A DNA stretch of 64,000 bases from positions 3,100,001 through 3,164,000 of the forward strand of contig JAOVFP010000018.1 in the NCBI GenBank assembly GCA_025738555.1, given 5' to 3'. The DNA comes from Cyathus striatus (lineage: Eukaryota; Basidiomycota; Agaricomycetes; Agaricales; Nidulariaceae). This document shows, piece after piece, positions 33,373 to 46,186 of the stretch. Position numbers and translations under genes: made by a program. How positions within the stretch are numbered: the first letter of the stretch is position 1; each line of letters starts with the position of its first letter. A model generated the notes under the pieces. It was not told the origin of the DNA and searched no databases. It was given only the letters and a program-made list of their open reading frames with translations.

Positions 33373-35905
33373 CATAAAATTCTTATTCGCGGTCTGTGTC
33401 TGTGTTTTGATTCGTAGATTTGAGACTTATTGTATTTTTTCGGTAGCGCGGGCCCAAAATTCTATTTCCCAGTGCTATCATCGTAGTGGATAGTTGGATA
33501 CCGATACTAGAAGCTATCTCATGCTCATCTTTAGGGAGTCCGAACTCAACCTAGATCTACCCGTTTCATGCTATCCTCGGTTTTCTCCTTGTTTTATTCT
33601 TCTGTTCCAAAACATCTATATTCATCAGCTATCAAGTTTTCGTTTTACACCCCGTCGGATTATGTTCCGAACCCCGAATACCATAATTCTCGATACACTA
33701 CAATATCTAGTCCTTTCCGCCCTCCACCAATCACTCCCACGTCGTTCCTTCCCCTTCGTCGCTAGCTTCTATCCAGTTACTCGTCTTAACGACTCTCGTT
33801 AACGCTCATCATCCGCGCTTTCACTATTTCGGCTATGATCTTTTTGGTCTCTGGACACCGTGTGTGCTCAGGATGGGTGGAATAGTACTTGATATCCTCC
33901 CCGTGCTACCTTGAAACAGGCCCTGCCTGGGTCGCTGTATGGTAACTTATAAGATCAAGGGTTGCCGGACTTTCCAAAATATACCTAGGCAGGAAAGGTT
34001 GTGTCTTTGCAGATTTGCAGCGACATCATAACAAAGTTATACCTAAGCCTGTTACGCGGAAATACTCGGAGCAGTATTACTATAGAGAGTGCACTCGCTG
34101 AGCTTAGTACGTACCGCGGTTATTCTTGAAATTTCCGAGTTCTAACTTCCGATTTTTAGATGTGACATTTCTGCTCCGCGTTTGTCTCGGACTTCCGTCA
34201 TTCCTGCTCTTGTCTACTGCTAAGTATCTCCCCTCAGCAGATACCAAGCTCTCGCATCAACGCCTATAGTGGAGCTCAGACACTATAGCGTCTTAATTCT
34301 GTCCTTCATCATTCCCGTTGTCGAGTTTACCTGTCATTCTGCATCGAAATTATTTCCTTATGATTCCCTTCCTTATACAAAAGCGCAAATGTAATTATAA
34401 ACCAATTTGTCCGTCCGCTGTCGTTGTTCTGGTGTGCATTTCTCGCTCACATATTATATGCATGTTGTCGTCTATAACAATATAAATATAAGCTAAATCC
34501 ATTTCCTTCTCACTTCAAGTACATCCCAAGCTTGAATTATCCCGTTTATGGTCCCTGGTACGAATTCGAGCCGTTTGAAGCTAATAGTAAGATATCACTG
34601 CAGGGACGTAGCTGAGAAGCTGCTGCGCATTTCCCCAATATATTCTCGCACAAGTTATTTTATTTAGGAAAGACATTAAACGCTGTGGTTTCCAAGATCC
34701 TCAAGTCCAAGAATACAGACGTTAAGTTGACGCCGCCGTTTAATAAATCATCCTGTCGCCCACTTAACAAGCGTTAAACGATTTAATCACGACTTTTGGA
34801 TTTAGCAGATTTAGCAAGTTGTGACGAATCCGATCTAAGGGAGCCTAAGGGCCTATGATCAGGTCGACCGATTACTGCTGAATTCCCTGTTCCAGGCAGG
34901 GATAATTGCCTTTTGCCTTTATGCTGACGTTCCTAATTGAATTGAATTGGAGTTGAACCCAGGGGAATTGTCGCACTAAAGGGGCATTGCGGCGGGTAGC
35001 ACAGCACAGAAAGCAGATGGTGTCGGACCCTGATTAGCGGGTTTTCAGAAAGGGTGCTACTTATGTTGACGGGCGTGTGTGATAACGAGAGACTGCGGCA
35101 TCTACAAACACTAGTCTAGGCCTCGCCAGGTTGGTTTGTCAAGTATACAGTCTCTATATGGTCTTCTGATTCACGACAAGGTTGGTAGCCCGATATCAAT
35201 TCCGATTTGGACGAATCGTTCAATCATTGAGATGACCACCCTGCACGAGATTTCACGGAAGAGAGGTACGCCAAGTCTCTACGACGCAAGGTCTCGACTC
35301 TCAGAAACTGCGGACAGCGTGTGGAATAGTTTGTTGCTTTCTCTTCGGAATGTCCTTAGAATGATGATAAGCTCGGTTATGGCGGGACGCCTTCGTAATT
35401 AAAGACGGCGGGCCTCCCTCTATAGTGTCTAACATTCGCAACTGGATATAGAGCCAGACCGCATGCATCAGTAATTGGAAAAGCGCCACTAAAAAGACAG
35501 CAATATCGCCTTATTCGAACACCACCACTCATTCCTAACCCGGAGTCCCTCAGAACGGGAAGCTTGAAGGCACCTCAATGGGTCAAATGCGTAACTTCAG
35601 GTCGTTAGATGTCCGCGGCAGCCAAGTAGCAGTAGACAGCCAGCATATGAAAACGAGACGGCAAATGGGCCGGCGAACCGGGAAGTTTTCTTAATCAGAA
35701 CAATGAATGCCACTGCACCTAAGTAGCACCATATGAAACTTTGAAATGGAGAACCGCCTGAAAGTATATTTGCAGTCTTCTACCAGCCAACGCTTGAGAA
35801 GGAAATCGGAAGAATGCCAAATGCGAGATGTTTCGCTATATGGTAGGTAACGCCTACAGTAATATCACCTTTAGATCAATTTGTCAGTCGTAAGAATAGA
35901 CCATT
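33373..35905. other. 2.5-kb gene-poor interval
   Basis: No frame with a recognisable product. An 88-codon plus frame at 35136-35402 (MSSIQSLYGLLIHDKVGSP) has ordinary composition but no domain and no splice partners I could find. Scattered stops fit old non-coding DNA or gene relics. Confidence 0.4.
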
Positions 35906-37237
35906 TCAATGAAGAAACGACAGTCCAAAGGTATCTTCGGCACTCTCCATGTCGATATCAACATGCTTATCAGATTCATCTGAATTCGAATAATCCGAAT
36001 CGTCATTATCCTCGCCCTCTGCCGTGCCATGATGATGCGCAAATAACGGAGGTCTACCACGCCACTTTTGAACCTTCACTCGAAGTAACTTTTCCACTTC
36101 TTCGAGGGATTGTGTCGCGTTTAATGCGGTTCGGAATTTGGAAAACCACGGTCGCCGGTTGCTGGTGATGTTATTAGAAACGTTTGAATTGAGTCAAAGA
36201 ACGAGGGTGGTAAAGTACCATTGGAAGTCGATAAAGTGTCTGATGTGGGTTTGGATGGTCGTAAGGGAAACCACTTCCGCGTATTGCTTGCAGATATCTA
36301 GATACTCCAGCGAAATTTCCATGGGATCCGGCACCGTGTCTGCGAAGAGGCTAGATCAAAGTCAGTCAATGCGAGCCTGAGCCATCGAAGGAGGTAAAGC
36401 CGTAAACTTGCCATGGATTCCCAAGCAAGGTTTCCCCTACCATCAATCCATCCGCTCCGGTAAATTGAAGGTTTTCTTGGAGGTCGTTGTACTCTCGAAC
36501 GTTTCCATTGCTGATGATGGGTACCTTGAGATGTTCTTTGAGTCGTTTCACTTCACTGAGGTCTGCTAGCCCGTGCCGGCGCCTTCGCGCGGAGACAGTG
36601 CGTGCATGCAGAGTTATCCAAGAGGCGCCGCAGGCTTCCAAGTTTTGGGCCAATTCTACTGTTTTGGGCGTCGGTTGACAGAGCCTGAGCTTCGCGGATA
36701 CGGGGACTGTGAATGAATGGGCCATAGCAGATACTGTCAATCGACTGCGTAAGAATCCCATGAGTTAGGAAACGAAGGGATAATAATATACCGATATCCT
36801 GCACGACGGGCCAGTCTTTTTGGCTAAGAAGATAGGCACCAAAGTGACCTTCACGAGCTGCTTCCTGTGGACAACCGAGATTCAGGTCTAGACACTTTCA
36901 CAAAACATGTACTTCTTAGTTTTGGAGACACATTTAGAACATTTCCTCCACCTATGCCATCACAATACGCTTGTAATTTTCTACCAGCTTGAACTATCGG
37001 AACTGGCTCGTGACCACAAAGCTGGACGACGACAGGGCGTTCCTGCTCCTCATTGGATGCCGCAGTCAAGTCACGAATATGATGTTCTAGGTATTCTTGA
37101 TCATTGAGAAGCTTTTCTGGAATGAGCATTTGTGTATACGCCATTGTGGCACCATATCGTCGCACTAGAATCCGGAAGGGCAGGTCCGACTGTTTGACCA
37201 TCGGTGCTGCGATGTATGTGAGATGGTCCGTGTCCAT
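35906..37237 (-). CDS. tRNA-dihydrouridine synthase, DUS4 type
   Basis: Five exons (37237-36952, 36887-36792, 36733-36412, 36350-36219, 36161-35906) join in phase to 363 aa. Dus motifs in order: YIAAPMVKQSDLPFRILVRR, the catalytic-Cys segment DLNLGCPQEA, VSAKLRL, WITLHARTVSARRRR, VPIISNGNV and DGLMVGETLLGNP. The family reduces specific D-loop uridines of cytoplasmic tRNA using FMN and NADPH; the AAPMV...RRYG and short form point to Dus4 (U20a/U20b). The C terminus adds an acidic Asp/Ser tail (EDNDDSDYSNSDESD). Intron 3 has a GC donor (TG|GCAAGT), the only non-GT donor seen in the window. ATG at 37237 directly precedes the first conserved motif. Confidence 0.88.
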
Positions 37238-37958
37238 TTTGTAATAGACGGAGATAGGATACTGTATAAGTTTTGCGCAGTCAGGTAGTTATTCATTGTA
37301 CAGCAGCCTCCCAACATACCGTAACGATGAAGGTGGAAGTCAAGTTGGACATTGAAATTAATTCCGAAAAAGATAAGATTAATTAGCAATATTCCCACAG
37401 CCACACGTTCAACGATGCCAAGGTCCGTTCTTTCTTCCCAACCATGATGATCCTGGGACTTTATACCCAGTTTCAACCTCTTACTCGCCACGAAGCGTCG
37501 AAATCTGTCGTAATCGCTCATATGACCGCCTGGTTATCTCTCTGATGCATGCTGCATGGTCGACTTCTACGCGTTGATTCTCAGTGGTGTACGTTGGGTA
37601 GACGCTTTCTTACTAGGCTTTCGATACTCTTGGACTGGAGCTTGGGCGTCTTAATGTTTAAATACATGTATTCAACATCGCCGCACCGACTATGCATCTT
37701 TCGTGAAGGCAGATGGCTCAATGTTAATTACGAGAATTACGGAAATATTTCTGTTGTATTCCACATGATAGCGGTTCGCTACACGTGTAACGTTCTGCTC
37801 AGCCGCACTTTGTCCTCAGCAGAAAATCCTAGCGATGCCCGCCAGAGTATCGTCGCATGTGCTGCCGGCCTATTTTTGATTTTTATGTCCCTTGTCTTCT
37901 ACCCGAGGCCTTAAAAAGAAACGCAGTAGTACGCTTCACGCTGTGAAGATACCGCTTC
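37238..37958. other. short intergenic region, possible uORF
   Basis: The DUS4 and peptidase genes diverge here. A minus-strand frame from 37521 (MSDYDRFRRFVASKRL) contains a hydrophobic stretch and overlaps the DUS4 start in another frame. It may be an upstream ORF or chance. Nothing else is seen. Confidence 0.4.
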
Positions 37959-40900
37959 ATGGTGTCCTCATTCTTCTTTGCAGCTTTCGGGCTAAGCTTG
38001 GTTGCAGCCACCTCTGCTTCAAGTATCCCCGATATTCTTGCCAGGGCTTCTGACCCATGTGCAGTCATTGGAGGGCAAAAGTGGGTCGCACCGAAGGATG
38101 TTCGGGCCTGCTACCAATCGATCAAAGTGGACCAGAAGATTAAGAGTAATGTAAGTTTTACATTTTCCTTTTCATTACAATCTCAAATGCTAATCGATTT
38201 GTACTCTCGTGATATTTGCAGATCATAGATGTCATTAACAAGACTCTTGCATTCCATACATCTGTAAATTATCAGATACGGGCACCGGAACCCTTCACAG
38301 AGGATGTACACGAAGATCTTCTTGCGGATCTTGCTAGGATTAGTGGGCAGCAGTATGCCTCTGAATATGATCTGCACATCGATTTATCACGTACGCTGAA
38401 GCGATTGAATGATGGCCATTGCGTGTGGATCAATGACTGCTACGTGCGTTAACTTTTGGTGGTATTCTTTCTGTTCTATTTAATTCTTTCCCTCTATTCT
38501 AGGATTGTGAGTACCTTCCCAGGGAACGGAATTCGTCCACTAAGCAACGCACATGCAGCCCTGTTTGTGAACTACCTTCCCATTCCACTGACTCTTTTAA
38601 CTGAGTCTGATGGTTCCCAAAACGTCCACATCGCCCCCGAGGCGTTTACAGTGGCGTCCGCTGAATTCCCGGATCAAATAGACTTCTGGCAGAACTCCCT
38701 TCCTGGAGCCTTGAAAGGCAAACTTGAAACGGTATGTAGTCAATTCTCTACTCAGGCCCTCTGTGATCACGACCTAACTCCTCGGTCAGCTCTCAGGGGC
38801 GAAAGTCTTGCTAATTAACGGTCTCTCGCCTTTCGTATCGGTTGATGCTAATAGTCTCATTACCGGAAGTTTCCAGGGCTTCGGAACACGCCAAAATGCG
38901 TATGTGACCTTTCTGAAGGCCCTTTTCTTGTAATTCACCAATATTCCAGTTTCTTCTCGAGTTACCAGCGTGCAACAGGCAGCTGGAACTATATTTTGGG
39001 AAACTTCGCTCAGCAGTCGCTTCCCTTGAGTGATTCCGTGCTCCTGACGGTCCAGCGCGTTAATCACACTATCCCGGACACATTTGTGGTAAGTCCTGAC
39101 GTCCTGGCACCATCAGAGAAAATGACTTGGCTATTGTATGCTAGATTCCCTATCGCTCGCGCTTCGGTTCGGCCTCAGTTGCTTTCACTGATACTGCTTC
39201 TTATCGTGCCAATAACTGCGTCGCTGTCGACGGCACCAACGGAGTCGATCTAGCTGAATCTTCCAGCGCCCAGGTCGTTCCCAGCAGCAATCCTCTCGCC
39301 AAGTTCCAACAACAAGCACCTGTTCCTGTTCAAGTTCAGCGAAAGGAGCCAATCAATGTTATGCTCGACACTTCTCCACTATCGGACGTTACTCTCCTCC
39401 CGGTCTCCAACCATCTCTGACTCCAGCAAATGGGAGCAGGAACGCTGCACAATTCTACCTATTAAAAGATGGAAAGACGGGTGTTTTGGCTCTTGGAAGC
39501 TTCTCTGATTCTAGTTTGGATGATTTCCTCAACAGCTTGCTGCAAGGTTTGCTCTCGCTGAAGTCAGCAGGAGCAGCTCAGCTAATCGTTGATGTCGTAT
39601 GTATTTCTCATGTCTGCGCCACTGTTCGGGAAATTGACACGGATGTATTTATCGCAGTCTAACAATGGTGGTGGATTCATATGTGCTGCACACGTAAGAT
39701 TTCTCCGTATATCGTAAATATAGTGGATTATAATCGCTCACCTGTTGTAACATCTAGTGGCTTCACCGTATCGTGAGATATGATTCCTTACTAGACACAG
39801 CCTTTTGTCTAATATTCTTCTTCATCGGTAGATTGCGGGTCCCAAAGATACGACAGTTCCCCAGGCAGGACTTGACACAGCGGCCCGAGACGGTCCCCTT
39901 GCTCAGCTTATCGTGAAGCAAATTGTCAACGCGGATGTCGACCCGGAGAACCAGCTACTCTATAATCCTCTTCAGTGGAGGAATGCGAGCAATATTCCGT
40001 TTGGAGAACATGACGACTGGCTGCAGCCCCCCGTAAAATCCACAATCAACGGCAGGTCTGATGCTTTCAGCCAGAGGTACGTTCGATTACCCCCGCTGCA
40101 TGGCCTTTATCGATTGACGTCGGTTATCGCAGGTTGGGACAAGAATGCCAGCCAGAGGGATTCCCTAGTACCCCTCCTGATGAGGCTCTCTTCGATCCCA
40201 AAAAAGTTGTTATCGTATCCAATGGCAGGTAATAACGGCTTTCATCACCTTTTTATACGGCGTCTATTTTTGTTAACGGTCCGGTCACATGTTTCTAGGT
40301 GTGCGAGTTCATGCTCCTTATTCAGTGTCGGTACACCGTCAATCGTGATGATCTCCTACAATCTAACTCGGTCCCTGTTTATAGATTACGATGGCAAAAG
40401 AGGAGGGTTCTAAAACTGTCGTAATTGGTGGCAAGAAGGATGTACAACAAGAGTACTGTGGAACCGTTGGTGGACAGTCCACAGACTTCTCAACCATTGA
40501 CACAGAAATCAAGGTATGCCTTACCCTGTGGTAGCAAGGGTCTTACTTGATGATTATTTTAGACGGCTCAACTCAAGAATAACACGCTCGCCCCACCTGA
40601 TCTGTACGTGGAGTCCATGTTCGCCTTTTACGATGATCATCTGCCCCTCCGCTCGTGTCTCATTTTCCCATTCATATCCTCTTTTACTTACGAACTCGGA
40701 TATTTCCGACTTCTTCTCTTACGACTTTACCCACTTCGATAATAGTTACTGACCACGATTTTGTCTTATGATTTTCAGGTTAGTGAATGGTGTGCAAGGT
40801 ATTGCTTGGAGGCTTGCATTTGGCGTCGATGACCCTGCACATCCAGAGGGTGGGTCCTTCTCTTCTTTCTGTCAACCAAAACGTGGCGCCTGCTTGCGTT

Positions 40901-41120
40901 CTGTGCCATCAGGTCTCCCGTCGGTTGTTGAACAGTAGTACTGAATGCTTTTTTTAAACAGAATGGCAAGATCATCCAGCCGACCTTAACTTGCCCATCA
41001 CTGCAAAACTGTAAGCTTTGAGATTTCCCATGATCTGACGTTTTTATGACGCGTGAATACTGCAGCGTTAACAACCCAGTTGCTATTTGGGAAGATGTTA
41101 CGGCTAGATTGCTCGCCTGA
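37959..41120 (+). CDS. secreted S41-family (tail-specific-like) peptidase, 17 exons, one 1-nt gap in frame
   Basis: Signal peptide MVSSFFFAAFGLSLVAATSA. Typical fungal S41 features follow: CVWINDCYDSLF, PIPLTLLTESDG, DGKTGVLALGSF, the NNGGGF loop (exon 8) and the nucleophile Ser region SNGRCASSCSLFS. Exons: 37959-38150, 38222-38443, 38503-38506, 38559-38731, 38790-38899, 38950-39088, 39145-39596, 39658-39693, 39758-39772, 39832-40076, 40133-40228, 40299-40326, 40385-40513, 40563-40603, 40779-40849, 40962-41010, 41066-41120. All phases agree except exon 7, which is one base short near 39410 (frame lost between DVTLLP and GLQPSL). With that base the protein is 685 aa. Exon 3 is 4 nt. The substrate is unknown; secretion suggests extracellular protein processing. 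Confidence 0.85.
38503..38506 (+). other. 4-nt microexon (GATT) of the peptidase gene
   Basis: Lies between the acceptor TATTCTAG and the donor GTGAGT. Using it gives CYD-S-LFVNYLP in one frame. Skipping it loses the frame, and extending it hits an early stop. The D and the split Ser codon are what I expect from the family. Confidence 0.75.
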
Positions 41121-44081
41121 ACGGTCATCTGAATGCCGGCGTTACTAGCTCTATGGGTTAAGGTTTATGTGGGCCCAGTCACTTAGAACATACCATTCGT
41201 ATGGAACATTGTTACTATAGGAAGCAAAACACGCACTTTACACATATCTCATTTTGTCTGCCCGCGGTAGACGGAATTGGGCCTTATACTTCGTAATGTT
41301 CACAGAGGACAGGCACCACTTCGTGTTCTTGATATGTTTTCTCCTTTACGCCGGACCGCTCGAACATAGTGGAAGGAAAGAAGTACGGAGTCCACGTTAG
41401 AACACAAAGAGCTTTCCAACGGAATGATTCAGAGCGTCAAGCTCGAGCGTACGCGAGTTGGAGACGAATATTTGCAACTGTGTCTTCGAGAAGATGGCTC
41501 AAACAGGGAGTTTATTTCGGAAACGCAATGAGATAGCCCTCATATTTGGCAAAGATAGACGTGGATCAATTAACATGAGGCGATGTCCAGTCGCATCTCA
41601 CCGATTCGCGCGTTCGCTCTTCTCCCGCGAGATCCATCGAAACATTTTCGAACGAGGCACTTTAGGGCACTTTCCACTTGAGGGAGCAAGTGTTCACACA
41701 TATGTCATGACGCCTGTTCGGGTTTTCGTTTCCGCAAGTATCGTCAAAAAGGCTCCGTGCTCGAGCATGTAAAACTAGCCTTACGCAGTGCGCATGGACA
41801 TTTTGAGTCTTCTGCTGACGGAAAGGAAGGAAAGAAAGAAAGAACTGGTTCCACCCCAGAAATCAGACGCATCAAGGTCACGCTGGTACGATTCGTGTGG
41901 GAGTATAGGTCATTTGAGGTATCTTGCCGAAGGAAATGGAGGTTCCAAAGGTCAAACTTATCTATGCATTTCAGATTCTTCACCCGAATCGTGAAGGAAA
42001 TTAAGTGAAATGTAATGAGATCAATATATGCATCACTTCACACGCACACATATGCGAAAGGACAATCAGATGGCAATCGACGTTCTAACCTAATTGGGAG
42101 AGGACAAGCGAGCGAGACTATCGACGTTCATTTCTCAAGCTAATCCTAAAATAAGCTGTATGGATTCATATGGGTCGGCATTCTCGAGGCCCGAATTACT
42201 GTAATCAAGCCAAGGAGAATGATCCATTTCCTACAAGACTAGCGTTGATCCCGTCAATTCCAACAGTAAGCCAGGGTCGACTGACCGCGGAGAGTATGCC
42301 GCCGCCGCTGCCGTGGCGAATACTACCTGCTGACGGATTAATGATAATGGTCGCTTATTATCATAAATCTTGTTAGTAAGAAATTTCTTGTGTTCTGTCA
42401 ACGCGATTGGGATTATTTTAGCGTACCATTCATTGCTAGGGGAGAAGATCGAGCTGAGCTTAGTCTTTGAGCTAACATATCGTTGTCTTCCTCCCACGGC
42501 GGGTGAAACAAATTGTAGCCGCCTGAGGCAATAAAACTAATAGCGGAAAACTCAACGCTAAAAGTTGCTTGTACAAGTGGGCGTCGCCTGTGCTCATGCC
42601 GGTGTCGTTGATTCAAAGGGCTGCAATATAGCTGAGGGGGCCATCGGGATCGTCAAACGTGTAATAGAAAAAGCAATAAAACCAATACGGGACTAGATGA
42701 ACAACTCAATATCTTCAAAGTTCAGTCTTAACGAGCTGTCTAATTATTCGACGGGCGCGCGGATACGAGAAGCCCAAATGGCGGGCCGGTCGGGTCGCTT
42801 TTAGCTTACTTTTTGAATGAACAAAAATATGCAATACAATTCTCTTTTCCCTTGTTCCTGTTGGATTACCCTGCCCGTAGCCAGTCATTAGCCGCCCCCG
42901 CGGCCTTCCTCAGCTCGCCCCTTTAATTAACCACTATGACGACAGCAGGGTACGACAGGGCGGGACCAGGGCTCCACACGTACGATCGTTATCCTACCTT
43001 TAGGGCGCTTTGCTCAAGGCGTACCATGCTCAAGTTGGATTTATGGGACCCACTAGGTTTCTTGGTAGGGTGCGGGACCTGAGCTAATACTGCCGATTGT
43101 CTCCAGTGGGGAAGGGGGTTCTTGGTTCTGTTCCTGAGGGAACTTGGAAAGGATGGATGTACGTATAGGTGCGACCAAGGCTGGCTAGAATGGTGGAAGA
43201 TACGAGAGAAGCAGGGGAAAGATAATGCAAAGTCCTTGGAAATGAATGAAAGGATGAGGCGTTCCGCTGGAGATAGTTCATGGTCGGCTGGGAAGGTTGG
43301 GGTGCGGATGCCGATTGTTAATGCAGCCAATACGAAGTTGAAGTGGGGAAATCGATGTTCGTAAGTAAGGGGACCTGGGGGAACAAGGGCGGAGATGGAA
43401 TGAAATAATGAACAATATGAACAATGAAAAGTTTGTGGCAGCTCGTCTGAACTTTGCGTGTCGTAAACTTCTGACTTTAAGCGCGGGAAAATCTCACACT
43501 TTGAGGCACTCGCAAAACAGATGGCGCAGAACAATTTATTGCAAGGTATAGAAATACAAATGACCGTAATAAAAAAAATAAACAAGAAATCTCGAATTGA
43601 GAACAAAGAGATCGTATCAAAGTAAGTATTTTACACCGTAGTGGCTGGAGTGGTGGGTGGCGGGCGAAAAGAGAACTGTCCAAGCTCTAAGTAATCGTGT
43701 GTATCTGAGTGCGGGGGTGGGTTGAATGGCGAGAAGATCGTGGGTAGTCCAGTTCCAATTTCGAGGTTGCGGATAGGGATGAATTGGGTGCGGGGATAAC
43801 GGTTCGGGTAGAGAGATGAGAAAGGAAGCTCTGGGTGGATGGATGGCTATCGCTGAAGAGATAAGCAAAGGACGAAGGAAGGCGGCGTGTATGGCTTTCT
43901 TTGTTGGGTATAGTGCCGAAGATGAGGGGCAGGCAGACGGGGGGGATGGAAGGTTGGAACCCACGATGCAATGTATGGTAGACGGAAGGAAGACGATGGG
44001 GGAAGATGCGAACAGCAAGGGGCGAAAAGAACCCCAAGTGCGATGGCGGTGCTGGCAGCAGGATAGAACAGGAGCGCGCGT
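41121..44081. other. 3-kb interval without a supported gene
   Basis: The longest frame is a 205-codon minus-strand ORF at 42989-43606 (MFSIRDFLFIFFITVICISI, then Ser/Pro/His-rich). It has no domain, contains no introns and is overlapped by other frames; I rate it doubtful. 43617-44081 is the downstream region of the dehydrogenase gene. Confidence 0.4.
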
Positions 44082-45484
44082 TCATGCTTCGACCATCACT
44101 TTTAGGACAAGTCCGCCGTTTTCATCGACACCCTTTCCTACGAGCTCGAACGCGCTGGAAGCGTCTCGGAGGGGGAAGCGATGTGTGACGAGCTTGTCGA
44201 CGTTCCGTAGCTTTCCGGTGGCGAGGAGGGAGAGGGCGGTAGGGTAGGTATTTGCATATCGGAAGGAGCCGTGGATGTCGACTTCACGGAGGGCGGCGGT
44301 AGAGAGGGGTAGGAGAACGTTGCGCGAGCCCATGCCGATGAGCATGACCTTTCCGCCGGTTATTGCAGCCTATGGGGAGGGAGTGGGGTGGTTAGCAATG
44401 TGGGAAGGGGAGGAAGGTAAAATGAAGAGAGCAGATGATTAACAGACTCAGGGTTAACCCCAGTCTGGGGTGTCGTGATGGCTCAGATGACGCGATGATG
44501 CACGCGGGGAACGAAGAGAAAGTTGAACTCACATGGATCGACATCTGAATACACGCCTCAGCACCGGTACACTCGAACACGACGTCGAACCCCTCCTTCT
44601 GTCCAAACACATCGAGCGCAGCGTTCGCTGTTTCCTTTGCGCGTCGTAGCTGCTCGTCGCTGGTCTTGGCCCTGTCGCCTGCACCGACGCAGTATGTCTG
44701 CTGTGCGAAGCCATTCTCGAGGGCAAAGTCGAGGCGAGCCTGGTTGATGTCGACGGCGACGACGCGGGAAGCCCCCATGCTCTTTGCAAGGGCGCAGGCG
44801 AGGATGCCGATAGCGCCGACACCAAAGACGAGGACAGACTGGCCGGACTGGAGGTTTGCGCGGCGACTGGCGTGGATGAGGACGGAGAGGGGTTCGGCGA
44901 GGGCGGCAAGTTCGAAGGAGCACGAGTCTGGTATGCTGTGGGTGATGTATTAGAATAGGAGTGGGAATAACTAGGGGTGACATACGGGTGGAGGACGTGG
45001 GCGGGGTGGTTCATGCGTGACTGGAGGGTGCCGTCGTTGTGGGGGTAGACGGAGGCAGAGGAGCAGAAGCGCATGGACTTGCAGAGGTTGTAGCGGCCCT
45101 TCTTGCAAAAATCGCAGTTGCGGCACATGATCCCGGCCTCGATGGCGACGCGCTGGCCGGGGGTGAGGTTGGAGACGCCCGGTCCGACGGCAGTGACGAT
45201 GCCTGCTGCTTCATGGCCCAGGACGAGGGGTTGACGGACGGCAAAGTCGCCGTTGCGGCCGTGGGTGTAGTAGTGCTCTGTGGGGGAGGGGGAGGTAAGA
45301 GACTGGACAGAATAGGAAAAAGAAGTAAACCCAACGTACGATCACTTCCACACAACCCGGTGGACTTGACGGCGACCTGTGCGTAGCCCTGCGAGGGAGG
45401 CCAGACGGTGCGCTCCTCGACGCGGAGGTCTTTGGGCCCGTAGAGGACGACGGCGGTTTGAGAGGGGAGAGCAACGGGAGACAT
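44082..45484 (-). CDS. zinc-dependent polyol dehydrogenase (xylitol/sorbitol dehydrogenase-like MDR)
   Basis: Four exons (45484-45340, 45277-44986, 44935-44533, 44369-44082) join in phase to 375 aa, a normal MDR length. Catalytic zinc ligands are in GLCGSDQHYYTHG (Cys, His) and GHEAAG (Glu). The structural-zinc lobe CRNCDFCKKGRYNLC has all four Cys. The nucleotide fold is VLVFGVGAIGILACALA, with D of VVAVDINQARL suggesting NAD preference. Family members oxidise polyols such as xylitol or sorbitol to ketoses in the cytosol. The exact substrate cannot be read from sequence. It is divergently arranged with an SDR gene 702 bp away. Confidence 0.88.
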
Positions 45485-46186
45485 GGTGGGTGGTGGTGAG
45501 GTGTGTTTTGGGGGCGAGTGAGGAGGCTGGGTTGTGTGGTAGGAGGAGGAGGGCTGGGCTGGTTATATAGTAGGTTGGTCCATTTATAGTGAAAGTGAAT
45601 GGAAGACAGTCGCGGGTCGTGTGAGGCGACACTTGGGATAGGAAATTCGCTGCAAGTCCAAGATCTCTCTGTCAAGATCCCATCTCACAAGCAGATCATG
45701 TCCCTCCAGCGGTCCGACTCCCGTTTAATCCCCGATCTAATCTATGTCACAGTCACACATAATATTCATTCTACCATGCAACAAATTCGACAGCTTACGG
45801 GACCGCCACCGTCAATCCCACCCGGAGCCCTAGCAATATTCTTCCCGGGCCCCTCCTCCGTCAAATCCATCCATATGTTTTTATTTCTCTCTTTTCAATT
45901 CCAAAATGTTTTAAATTTCCAATTCCTCCCTATCCAAGCCCCTGCCTAGCCGATATCCTTCCTCCGGATATCCGGTACGACTCCCCGATGTGGGGTAATC
46001 ACCTCTTCCCTCCTCGACGCGCCAACTTCGCGTAATTTGCGTTTTTTCGCACTCGAAAGAGCTCAGAACGATGCGAAGAAGGCCTCTTTCCATCCACTCT
46101 ATTCAAGCGGTCCGGTCCACCTTTTCATTTAGATAAGAGCTTACGAATAATCCTCCTTCCCTGCCCCTTCAACCTCCTCATTCCCA
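45485..46186. promoter_or_regulatory. shared divergent promoter of MDR and SDR genes
   Basis: 702 bp between two divergent start codons, with C/T-rich stretches on both sides and several GC-rich blocks (GGGCCCC, CCCCGATGTGGGG) that could bind zinc-finger regulators such as a CreA/Mig1-type repressor. No site is proven. Confidence 0.4.

Noticed and set aside
42989..43606. 205-codon minus-strand ORF as a new gene
   Set aside because: Hydrophobic start followed by low-complexity text, no domain, no splice or promoter support, competing frames on the other strand.
43617..44085. 132-133-codon minus frames just after the dehydrogenase
   Set aside because: They lie in the 3' flank, overlap each other in different frames and are Ser/Pro/His-rich without any motif.
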